Origin: Gentiana macrophylla
Lineage: Eukaryota; Streptophyta; Magnoliopsida; Gentianales; Gentianaceae
DNA: 64,000 nucleotides
Reading direction: 5' to 3'
Assembly (NCBI GenBank): GCA_026214975.1
Contig: CM047810.1
Coordinates: 39,299,306-39,363,305, forward strand
Shown: piece after piece, positions 1-10,476 of the stretch
How the letters are laid out: every line of letters starts with the position of its first letter
Position numbering within the stretch: position 1 is the first letter of the stretch
Notes under the pieces: model-generated
What the model was told of the DNA's origin: nothing
The model's input: the letters and a program-made list of their open reading frames with translations, nothing else
Databases searched by the model: none
Translations under genes and position numbers: made by a program

Positions 1-235
1 TGAAATTGAATGGAATAAAATAATAGGAGCGAATGGAATGTAATGTAATAAATTAATTATATTACTGCGTTTGGAATATGCAAGACTGGAATCAAAAAAT
101 TATATAAAGCATGACGTATTGAGTGATGAGTAAAGCAGTGTAGTGAATTAAGGTTGACTGGAGTAGGGTATGGTATGGTTCATAATGTAAGATATGAGCG
201 AATGGGTGAGGTAGCTCTATGTCATACCCCATTGC
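1..235. other. AT-rich lead-in, no gene seen
   Basis: AT-rich sequence with GGAAT-like words in the first 45 bases (tggaataaaa, tggaatgtaa). It runs straight into the pentanucleotide array. No coding signal is visible. Confidence 0.5.
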
Positions 236-985
236 ACCTTACCTCTCTTCCCACCATGCCTTACCCACCACCCTATCCTACCCACCCTATATCACCATAT
301 CATACCATCGACATCCTATCTATCTTATCCTTTACCTACTCTACTCCCATTACCTACTCTAATCCACTATCACCTACCTCTACACTTCCCTACTCTACCC
401 TACCTTACCCACCATACCACCCTACCTTACCCACCACCCAACCCTTCTCTACCCTACCCTACCAACACCCCACCGTACCGTACACTACCCTACCCTACCC
501 AGCAGACCACCCTACCCTATCTTACCCAACAGACCACCCTACCATACCTTACACATTACCCCAACCTATCGTACCCTACTCTACCCTACCCCACCCTACC
601 AACCATACCTTTCCCACCACTTCACCCTACCCTTCCCACCCTAACCCTAACCCACCCACCGTTCCACTCTACCCTATCTTACCCACCACACCACCCCGTC
701 TTACCTTACCCACTACCCCAACCTACCCTACCCTACTCTACCCTACCCTACCCTACCAACCCTACCGTACCCACCACTTCACCCTACCATACATAACCCA
801 GCACAACCCCTTATATATCCTACATTACCCCCCACCACCACCCCTTACCCAACCCTACCCACCACCACCCCTACTTACCCTACCTACCACCCAACCCTAC
901 CCTACTTACCCATCACCCTACCCTACCCTACCCACCACCTCATCATACCCTACCTTACCCACCACCCCACTTATTCAAGACGCTC
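236..985. repeat. CCCTA-type pentanucleotide array (degenerate microsatellite/minisatellite)
   Basis: About 750 bp is built from variants of CCCTA and CCTTACCCAC (taccctaccctaccctac, ccaccctacc). The plus strand is almost free of G, so the minus strand is a run of TAGGG and GGGTA units. This resembles, but is not, the usual plant telomere unit CCCTAAA. One long open frame (154-1011) crosses it only because the repeat contains few stop codons; its translation is Tyr/Pro/Thr/Leu low complexity. Confidence 0.9.
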
Positions 986-1044
986 CTACCTACCTTAGCA
1001 GCATTAAATGAGGTGGCTAATTAATGAGGATACCCTAATTTAAG

Positions 1045-2425
1045 AATATCTCGTATTAATTGACATTTTGAATTTAGTTATTTTTCAAAATGTAATTTAA
1101 TTTACGAATATTCAGATCAATAGAGACTTTAATTTATGCGGAATGATTTTTTCTAAACATATTTGTATTTATTTATTTCTATATAATTAATTTAAAATTG
1201 TTTTAGAGGATTATTTTCTTTTGGCATATTTGATTTTTTTTTTGGAAAATGTAATTTAATGTAAGAATATTTCACATTGAATAACATATTTATTTAATCT
1301 AAAAACATTTCACGTTACACCACAAACATTTGAATTAAGTTATTCATGAAAATATAATTGATTGTATGAATATTTGACATTAAATGAAGTGGCTATATTG
1401 CGGGGAAAGAATTTAATGTAAGAATATTTTGAACTAATTGGTAAAATTGAATTTTTTATTTTTTCAATATTTTACTTTAATGAAAAAATATTTCCATTAA
1501 GTTTCCTAAATTTCAGAATATTTGAAATTATTTACTAATTTATAAAGGGTGTACTTAATGTGAGAATATTTTTCATTAATTTATAAGGATGTATTTAGTG
1601 TGTATATATTTGAGTTTAAATATATATTAAAATGTAATTTAATGTTAGAATATTTTGCATTAATTTGTAAAATAGAATTTATCATTTTTTAAATATTACA
1701 ATTAAATGCATAATTTTGCATTAAATGACATATTTAAGTTTAGATATTTTGAAAAATGTAATTTAGTTATAGAATATTTTGCATTAATTGGGAAATTGAA
1801 TTTCTTATTTTTTTAAGCCAAAAATATTTCCATCAAACGCCATAAATTTCAAAATATTGGACATTATTCTAGGATGGATAATTTATAAGAGATATATTTA
1901 ATATGAGAATATTTTTCATTAATTTATAGGGATATATTTAATGTCTACATAATTTAGTTTAGATATTCTTGAAAATGTATTTAATGTTAGAATATTCTGC
2001 ATTCATTGTGAAAATTGTAATTTAAAAATGTTGGTATTAATTGGGATGGCTGAATTCTAGGAAATGATTATTGCAGTTTATTAATAAATTAAATTTTATC
2101 ATAACTGTGTATTAAACAAGGAACCACAATGATAATAATAGAGTAGATAGAACAAAGAAACTTATAAAAAAAAATGAAACCACCAGAATTTCACTTTATT
2201 TTAAATATTATACTTTAATTAGTGTGAATTGTAATTAGTGTGATTGAAGAGAGTTTTATTAGAAATTCAAAATTTGCAATTAGTGCATGTTTGACTTTTT
2301 TTTTTATCCTTTTTAAATATTATAACTTAAAGTGATATTTCGCATTAAGTGCCATAAATTTAAGAATATTCGATATTATTCTGGGATGACTAATTTATAG
2401 GGATGTATTTATTGTGAGAATATTT
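1045..2425. repeat. Diverged short repeat family in AT-rich DNA
   Basis: The phrase aatttaatgtaagaatattt, often followed by gcattaatt, recurs in diverged form. Starts are near 1088, 1247, 1355, 1410, 1557, 1632, 1755, 1893, 1975 and 2405. Spacing is irregular (about 55 to 430 bp), so this is a decayed tandem or dispersed family rather than a regular satellite. No gene is visible. Confidence 0.6.
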
Positions 2426-2559
2426 ACAAATAAATAATCCAGGTATTTAAAAAAAATAAGAAAAATATGCGGCCATATAAAAGAATCTTACACAGTAACA
2501 AACCACCAACTTTAAAAATAAAAAATAAAAATAAACAACAACACGAAAAAATAATCCAT

Positions 2560-3610
2560 CTATTTACAAAATAATAACAAAAATAAGTCGTGATAGAACA
2601 TTCTAATAGGTTAACAAAAAATAACAAAATAAGCGTGTTGTGCATTTTATTCATTGAAAAAATCGCATATTCAAAAATATCAATATCTCTACTTGAACAT
2701 GTAGATTTTTTAAGTCTTCATTTCTTTTCGTTCTAATGTTTCCTGCAACAAAGGTCGCAGCTTTTACATCTAAATATAGATTGTATGAATTTGGAACAAA
2801 ATATAAAAAAATTTCCTACAAATAAATTTAAAATAGAAAACCAAAATACTTACCTCATAAATATAAAAAACCATTAACACGGTAAAATAATCCGACTATT
2901 TACAAAAAAATAACAAAAATAAGCAGCTATAGAACATTCTGACAGGGTAACAAAAAAGTAACAATACCCGTGTATCAGAAAGCGTGTCATGAACTTTATT
3001 CATTTAAAAAAATCGCCTATTGAAAAAAATATCGATATCTCTACTTTAACAGGTAGACTTTTTAAGTGTTTATTTCTTTTTGTTCTGATGTTTCATACAA
3101 CAAAGGTCTCATCTTTTATATCTAAAGATGGATTGTATGAATTTGGAACAAATTAAGACAAAAGTTTCTACAAATAAAATTAAAATAGAAAGCCAAAAAA
3201 TTCTTACATCGAACAAAACTAGATTTTTGCACAAATTAACTATAAATAAAGAATGGAAAAACAAAAGGGAATTAAAATAGAAAGCCAAAAATTCTTACCT
3301 AATGTGACCGATTTAGATTTACGCACAATTCAACCACAAATAAAGAATGGCAAAACAAAGGGATGAATATGTGATTCGGCATTATAAAAAAATAGCAATA
3401 CTCAGTATGTCACAAAGGGTGTCATGCATTTTATTCATTTAAAAAATCGCCTATTGAAAAATTATCGATATCTCAGATTTTTAATGTGAGACTTTTTAAG
3501 TCTTTATTTCTTTTGTTCTGATGTTTCATGCAACAAAGGTCTCATCTTTTATATCAAAAGATGGATTGTATGAATTTGGAACAAAATAAGACATTTCAAC
3601 AAATAAAATT
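2560..3610. repeat. Three diverged copies of a unit of roughly 180-260 bp
   Basis: Cores at 2641-2826, 2991-3170 and 3425-3600 share, in order, a ttttattcattt start, aaaaaatcgcctattgaaaa, gactttttaagt, gttctgatgtttcatgcaac, aaaggtctcatcttttatat and gattgtatgaatttggaac. Matching flanks (acattctgacagggtaac) extend the first two copies to the left. Core starts are about 350 and 434 bp apart. No open frame is conserved between copies, so the unit looks non-coding. Confidence 0.8.
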
Positions 3611-3829
3611 AAAATAGAAAGCCAAAAACTCATACTCGAACCGAAAATTTAGATTTCTACACAAATCAACTATAAATAAAGAATGGAAAAACAAAGGGAA
3701 TTAAAATAGAAAGCCAAAAATTATTACCTCATGACCGAAATTAGATTTCTGCACAATTCAACCACAAATAAAGAATGGCAAAACAAAAGGGATGAATATG
3801 AGATTCGGAATTATAAAAAAAATCGACAA

Positions 3830-3980
3830 TATAATACCTTTGAATGCAAATGGATGAATCAAGTGAGATGAATATATGAATGTGATGAGATGATTTTATA
3901 AAAGAAACGACAATATAAGACCCGTTGAATGCAGATGGATGAATCAAGTGAGATGAATATGTGAATGTGATGAGATAAAT
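3830..3980. repeat. 85-bp tandem duplication
   Basis: tggatgaatcaagtgagatg begins at 3851 and again at 3936. Both copies continue with aatatRtgaatgtgatgaga and are preceded by gacaatataa and gaatgcaRatg. This is a simple local duplication. Confidence 0.8.
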
Positions 3981-5186
3981 ATGAGCATTATTAAAAAATT
4001 AGACAATATACAGCCAAAAGGAAAATGAAAATCAAAATATACGATTCTGAGCACATGGGAATCAAATTTTGCAAGAGAATTAGTGATTGGAAAGAGAGCG
4101 TATTTATTAGAAAATCAAATTTTGTAATTAGTATGAATTGTAATTAGTGTGATTGGAGAGAGAGGTTATTTATTATAAATTTAAAAATTTTAATTAATGC
4201 AGGGTTGACGTTTTTGGTATTTTTCTGGGTTTGGGTCGGGTAATTGAAGAGAAACGGGCTAAATTGCTTCGTGTATATATTATTTACTAAGATTTACCCG
4301 TCTTATCTGACTGAAATAACTCAACAGTAAAATAAATGAATCATCCATAATGTAGAAAATTTTAAATAAGTACTCTTACGGACTAAAAAATTAAACAAAC
4401 TCAATGCATGATCATACGATAAAATGAAATTAAAGTAAATAAATTGCAACATTTCAATAATTAAAGGATGTCGAAGAAGATAGAATCTCAATTATTAAAG
4501 GATGTCGAAAGAAGATAGAATCTTTTTCTTATATATAGATAATGAATTCGATATTGCACAACATTCGGTAGATCAAATTTAAGCAAGACCTGAAAAATAT
4601 GGATTGTAGATGAAAAAATGAGACAACCTTTTGTAAATTAAACAGCACAAAAAAAACACTACATGAGGTAATTACACAAAAAAAAACAAAAGGAATTTCA
4701 AAAGATGGCACAAAAGAAAGCCGGAACTATTATATTAATACTTTAATAAAACATTAAAAGTCACACACTAATGAATCTAATCTATCACAGGAAAATGATT
4801 TGCAGCAACATGAACCACTATCAAACAATATAATCTCTAGAAATGAGAAAATGTATTACATATATCACCAAACTTACCCTCACATCATCTAGTGGTAATT
4901 GTGAACAAATGACAAAAAAATGGAAACAAAACCCTTCGTAAATCAAACTGCAAGAAAAATGATAGTAATTAATCAACCGAAACGATTACCATCATTCAAC
5001 CGAAAAACACGTCAAGGATTAGAAAAAACACATGAGTGAAAAAAAAACCATATTCATAAAAAATATTGAGTGGCAAAAAAGAAATAGAAAATCCACTTCA
5101 AATGATTGCACAAAGACATGTAAAACTATTCTCAGAGTAATTTATAGAACATACCGGAAGGCATTCACCAATAAATCTCATCCATC
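3981..5186. other. AT-rich stretch, no gene seen
   Basis: No coding or RNA gene can be supported. A pair of related sequences around 4075-4220 (gaattgtaattagtgtgatt) matches one at 2224-2250. A gggtttgggtcgggtaatt phrase at 4230-4250 has a relative at 7358-7400. These hint at a decayed mobile element whose ends I cannot place. Confidence 0.4.
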
Positions 5187-5194
5187 GCGGAAAT

Positions 5195-5712
5195 CAAGGA
5201 CGGAGCTACCATTAGGGCTGGGGGGTGCTAAGCCCACCCAGTCCTATTTTTTTTTTATTTAAATAGTTACTTATTTGACTTTTAGTTTTAATGCTGTATC
5301 TACTTAAGCCCATCTAGTAATTTACTCTAATCGATCCGAGAAAATTTATGATACAACAATAAGTGATTGAATATGATACATTCATTATCACTACACGTAT
5401 TTTTTTCATTTGGTATAACTATTACTATTAAATATATGCTACACATTCACTATAATTTCTACAAAACAAATTTGGTTAAGTTAGTTTTGTGAGTGATTTG
5501 TTCTTGTGAGTGTTGAGTGACAATTTTGTTAAATTTAGAACTTAAAAAAAAGATAGTGATGCAAAGTAAATATTATAAAAATGTCTTTAGAGGCGTTGAG
5601 TGGCATTTTTTCTCCAAATTTTGAAACTTGGAAAAAACAAAACAATTACATCGTAAAGTTATATTATAAAATGTTCAGCCCACCCAGGTAAAGAATCCTG
5701 GCTCCGTCCTTG
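5195..5712. mobile_element. Non-autonomous hAT-type MITE, 518 bp
   Basis: The ends are a perfect 12-bp terminal inverted repeat: CAAGGACGGAGC at 5195-5206 and GCTCCGTCCTTG at 5701-5712. The element is flanked by a perfect 8-bp direct repeat GCGGAAAT (5187-5194 and 5713-5720), the TSD length of hAT transposons. The subterminal words gcccacccag and cagcccacccagg also occur near both ends. There is no transposase frame inside, so it must have moved in trans. The assignment to hAT rests on TSD length and end structure. Confidence 0.88.
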
Positions 5713-5720
5713 GCGGAAAT

Positions 5721-7580
5721 AATGATTGAACGAAATGACAGAGGTCAAGATTCTTCGATTGCAATCTCTTCACTGAAAATTGCATCCATGAACAAAGTTG
5801 CATAGCATATACTAATTTTTTGACCACAGGTTAAAGCCTTCGTGATGATTCAACAACAATAGAAGGTGCCGATTATTTTGCTGGATGTTCTACAAAACTT
5901 AGATGCGAGGGCCGTGGTGTGGACGTGTTTAATGTGGTTGTAGTTCGAGAACTTAAATTTAGATAGTGAATGGTGGGAGGGGTGGTGATCATATCTTGTT
6001 CTATGAAAATTGTAACGGAGCAATACAATACGCGGACATTTTTATTACGGAATTCTTGGCAAATTAACGGGTCAATTACCTAAAAAGACACTATTGTATA
6101 TGAAATTCCGGATCCCCGGTACCAACATAGACATGTGTACCTATCGAAAATAAAAAAACAAACATAGACGCGTGTAAAAATGCGAGAAAAATTAGCCATC
6201 AGAGCAAATGATAAAATGCTTCCGTAATTCTCTCTGCTATTACATGCATATATTTATCATCCTTTGAACAAACATCGAAGAGACTATAGACTTCGTTAAC
6301 GACCGCAATCAGCTTATGCAACAACTATCTGTAATTGTTTTCTTATTTTCTCTTTTACCTGTTTCTTTTCTCTTACCTTTTGTGGATGAGGGAATAAATA
6401 AGCAGAGAAACATGGAAGAAGTAGGTGTAAAGAAAAACAACATACAATGCTGCACACCAACATGATTAATCAACATTAATTATTGTCCCGCTTCCAACCA
6501 AAAATCAAAACCCTGCAAAAGGAAGGGGTCAATGTAGCAATGTATAATTTCAATCATGTTGAAGTGAAAAACTATGATCCTAAAAATCAATAATTCAACA
6601 ATCCAATAGTGAAGAAATACAAAAGGCGAATGGAAGAAAAACAAATCACTTTGTAGATTATATGTTTAACCCTAAAAAAATAATAGAACAAAAAAATCCA
6701 CCGATAATTCATGTGGAGTTGTTTTTGGATTATTTGCTTACCCCTTAAACATACACAACCAAAAACATCATTGAAAATTCATGTGAAGGTTACCAAACCC
6801 TTTTCACTCCCATACAACCTTCGGTTGCGTACCCTTACTCAGTTTTCTTAAGCTTTCCGGTTGAATATTGCATTGAATTTGAGAAGAGAACCGGATACGC
6901 AGACAATAGGTTGTGATGGGATTGTCATATTCATGGTAATGCAGAGTCGTAGCTTCAAACAGGCGAAATTTCTCCCCTGATAGAAAATCAGTAGGTAACG
7001 GTGAGGAAAAAAAGCACAAACGAATAAAAATAATAATTGAGACGGAAAGTGTTACCCTAGTGTTGTTTGCGCCCGACGTAATGGCTGATAATCACCAATA
7101 AAAGCTGGAAATAAGAGGTAAGAGAGAGGAGTGAATTATTGCGCATAATTTTAGGGAGGAATTTGTAACCGCATAATTTTATTTTCATATAATGCTTTTA
7201 ATGCATTGGAAGAATATATATTATTTTTATTGAGCAATTATGGAGAATTTTGTTTTTTTTGCAAAATAATTGGGAAACGTGTTTATTTTCTTTTAATGCT
7301 TATTAATGCATTGAATTTCTTTTCTTTCTTTTTTTGGTAATTTGCCTATTTTTTTCCGGGTTTGGAGCGGTATAATTGGGTAATTTTCGGGTTTGGGTCA
7401 AAATCAATTTTATTTCCTCTCCTAAATATATATAGATATAGATATATATAAATAAATATGTAACGTCACAATGATTGGGTGTACACTAGTTGTCTCTTTG
7501 CACAACATACCAAACTACCAATTCATACCATTGCAATTTTATAATATATAAAATACATACATTAATTCAAATACATATAT
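5721..7580. other. Intergenic stretch, no gene recognised
   Basis: The only moderately long open frame (minus strand, 6804-7019, about 71 codons) has no motif I recognise. At 7345-7445 a gggtttgg-rich phrase is followed by cctctcctaaatatatatag and a short (TATAGA)n tract. Read on the minus strand this resembles the TC-started 5' end of some plant Helitrons, but I cannot find the matching 3' end. Confidence 0.35.
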
Positions 7581-7592
7581 TACTCCACATAT

Positions 7593-7733
7593 GTACTCAG
7601 TACATCGGCCTAACGGTTACTAGGTTATATCATGATGTGTAGATTAGGGTTCGAGCCCCGTTAGAGGTATAATTAGGATGTGTAACATTTCGTATCTGGA
7701 AAAAAAATAAAAAATAAAAAAAAAAAAAAAAAC
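7593..7733 (+). mobile_element. Short tRNA-derived SINE-like element
   Basis: It has a box A-like stretch (tcggcctaacggttac, about 7605-7620) and a near-consensus RNA polymerase III box B (ggttcgagccc, 7648-7658) roughly 33 nt downstream. The 3' end is an A-rich tail (7700-7732). The flanks tactccacatat (7581-7592) and tactccacgtat (7734-7745) match at 11 of 12 positions, as expected for a target-site duplication made by LINE-type integration. The body is only about 140 bp. The tRNA half could not fold into a complete cloverleaf, so this is not a tRNA gene. Confidence 0.7.
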
Positions 7734-7745
7734 TACTCCACGTAT

Positions 7746-8507
7746 TCTTTTATAGCAGATGCAAGTTTTGGATCACCATGTCTCATTTTGAAGGAAATTC
7801 ATTGATAGATTTTTATTAGAAGTAGAGGTCCAATTTAAAATCAATAATTATTATTGGATATGATACACCAACTAGGATTTGGTCAATGACCAACCTAAAA
7901 TTTGTTGTTACTCAATAGTCATTGACCTGGCTTCATTAGCAAAGGCCACCAAAGAGTGATCGTGGTCATTTAAACCAAATGACACCAAACAAAGTTCCAC
8001 GTAGCAATTCTTTATGTTCATCACTTTTTAATACAATTTTATTTCATTTTTATCAAGTAATATATACATAATAGTACACTTATATACATAATATGGATAT
8101 AAATTGACATACATTGACGCATACGTACATATGGCAGACGCATGTATATAATAACACATATATTCACACATATATATTTATTACATACACATATATTATT
8201 GTTATTAATAGAACATTATTCTTCATCACAAAAATTATGTTTCAAAAAACTAAACACTTAAAATATACATATAACAAAGACTCAAAAACCAAGGCGTCAT
8301 AACAACATAATATGATGCTATCTCGCCAAAAATATCCTTTTCATATAAGTCATGTTTTAGGTTTTCTAGCTTAGCTCTAAATACTCTAACGATAAGATCA
8401 AGCCTATCTTGTGATTGTTCTCCTTTAAGAAGGTGTTCTTTATTTCAAGCCAATTAGAATTGCAAGTCGTCGTTAAGAAGATGTCGGGCTTTCCAAATAT
8501 TTGGACT
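7746..8507. other. AT-rich stretch, no gene seen
   Basis: It includes a run of CA/TA-rich simple sequence around 8040-8200 (tacatacacatatatta style). No coding potential beyond low-complexity open frames. Confidence 0.4.
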
Positions 8508-8680
8508 AAGGTCATAGCATCTAATTATTACGATGCATATGTCTTGGTTCTAGGTAAAACAATAAGGTCATAGCATCTAATTATTACGATGCATATATCT
8601 TGGTTCTAGGTAAAACAATACGTTGGACTAAGGTCATTGCATCTAATTATATACTACTAGGTGAAACAATACGTTGGCCT
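8508..8680. repeat. Local triplication of a unit of about 56-66 bp
   Basis: aaggtcatagcatctaatta begins at 8508 and 8564, and a shortened, diverged copy (aaggtcattgcatctaatta) begins at 8630. Each copy runs to ctaggtaaaacaata, the third reading ctaggtgaaacaata. Confidence 0.8.
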
Positions 8681-8835
8681 ACTTGTCCAAATTCTGGCTC
8701 ACTAGACGCTAAAGCAAGTGTAATACCCTGTAAAAATTCTCGCCAAATGTTTTCTTGATGTGATTTGAAGAAATCTGGCCGTTGGGTTTCTAGTTTTATG
8801 TACATATATATCCACAACATATTGTTGGAATAAAA

Positions 8836-9417
8836 TGTTGGAGAAAATAAATAAAATTAATTAATTTAATTTAAAATAATGAATAAATCGAACGGAAGTG
8901 AAGTATATGGTTGCTTCTGTCCGGTGAATGGTTGCAACCTCAAACAGGATGCATCAGTTCGCCTATGGGGTCACATCAATTCGAGTTAGAGGTACAACCC
9001 AAACTTAAAGTGGTACTTCTTCCCTATATAAACAAACCCCCGCATATTGAAATAATATAGAATTTTCAAGGATTGAACTTCTGAAAATATTTTTACACTT
9101 TTAAAGTACTAAATCTCTGCAAAATTCATTCAAACATATGTTTTACACTTTGCATAAATTTTCGAGTCAATAAGAGATTCGCAGAACAGGATCGGTTCGC
9201 CGTCTTCTTCTCATTGAAGTGCAACAATCCGAAAGGTATGACTGTTGTATCTTGGTAGACGATTGCCATCACCGTGTGCACATAATCGGGGTAAAAACGT
9301 CTTAAGAACAGAGTGTTGCAGTCGCCTCAGTCAATAAATTTTCTGTCCTATTTTATGGTTTCGTTTTTGCTTGAAATTTGTGTTCAACAGCATGTTAGAT
9401 TGATAGTTTCCCCAACA
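8836..9417 (+). repeat. 5' LTR of the outer copia element
   Basis: 582 bp, TGTTGG...CCAACA. It contains a TATA-like ctatataaac near 9025, well placed for the U3 promoter. Compared with the 3' LTR it lacks a block of roughly 95 bp near its 3' end. Confidence 0.7.
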
Positions 9418-9789
9418 TTCTTAAGACCTTGTTGATTTTTGCTTTTTCAAATTGCATGCTGTCTCTTCAAACTGGTTAAATTTCCAATACTGCTGTTAAA
9501 TAAAACTTTGAGTCGGTAGATTTATTTAGATAAATATTTGCAGTAGTAGTTTTTTTCCTAATAAATCTCCACACAGTAATAGTATTTGGTTACCTACAGT
9601 ACGTAGTACCGTATACATATTACATATCATATCATCGAATTTGCAAGTTACTTTGTTTACGTAGCAATTTTGGAGATAATAAATCTCACACACAGTAATA
9701 GTATTTGGTTACCTACAGTACGAGATTTACTTTATACCTATTGTCTTGATATACATGAATGGAACATGTGTTTAATCATTGTTTGTAAC
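9418..9789 (+). other. Remnant of the outer element between its 5' LTR and the nested copia
   Basis: No coding sequence is readable. It contains a direct duplication: ataaatctccacacagtaat with its continuation to acctacagtacg at 9560-9604 recurs at 9678-9722. The first base after the LTR does not start a recognisable primer-binding site. Confidence 0.5.
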
Positions 9790-10250
9790 TATTAAGATCA
9801 GAGTTCACTCCCCAAATGCAGTTCAGACAAAACAAATTCAGGCTACTGAAGATGAGGAGATATAAGGAGAATTAAGGAGAGATAAGGAAGGTTTAAACTT
9901 CAAATTCAAATACAAAAGGGACGTGTGTAAAGTGGTTTAGTGTGTTAAGGGTCATTAGTTTAAAGACAGAGTGGAGTTCATCTCAGTATTCAAAAAGGAC
10001 ACAGCTTGGCGTTCAAATAACAAGATAAATAAAGCAAATTTAATTGAATTATCCCAATTCCAAGTTTAAATTCAACAGAAATTCAACAGGATTTGTTTAC
10101 ATTTAAATTAGGGATTTATCTTCTACAAGAAATTTATTTCCTTGCTATAAAAGTAGGGCACTGGTTGTAATTAGAATAATGCTGAATAAGAAAGCTTCAT
10201 ACCTGCAATTCTTCAATTTCTTTGGCTTCTTTGTGCTTCCTGCGTTCTCA
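9790..10250 (+). repeat. 5' LTR of nested copia (461 bp)
   Basis: It carries a TATA-like gctataaaag at 10144-10153 and ends directly at the primer-binding site. It retains a 42-bp stretch (ggacacagcttggc onward, near 9993-10035) that is missing from the 3' LTR. Confidence 0.9.
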
Positions 10251-10476
10251 TGGTATCAGAGACAAAAACTGTGTGAAAAACAGTCATTACACTCACTACA
10301 AAATCACAAACAAACCACAAACACAAAAACAAAACAAGAAATTTCTGAAAGCAAATTCACATACAAGCAAACAGACTCAACAAACATACAAAATAGACAG
10401 TCTGTCTGTCCAAATCACAAACAACACAACAAAGCAAAAGGGAACAAAGGGATCTCTACAAACTCAAGACTTCACA

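Noticed and set aside
154..1011. 285-codon open frame across the pentanucleotide array
   Set aside because: Its composition is pure repeat (Tyr/Pro/Thr/Leu) and the frame exists because CCCTA variants rarely make stops. No domain and no sensible 5' or 3' context.
6804..7019. 71-codon minus-strand frame as a gene
   Set aside because: No recognisable domain, no introns or neighbours that support it, and it lies in repeat-rich DNA.
7593..7670. tRNA gene
   Set aside because: Only box A-like and box B-like motifs are present; acceptor and anticodon stems do not form, and a poly-A tail with TSD points to a SINE.
9418..9440. Primer-binding site after the outer 5' LTR
   Set aside because: ttcttaagacc does not match the tRNA-iMet complement used by the other copia elements, and I cannot assign another tRNA.
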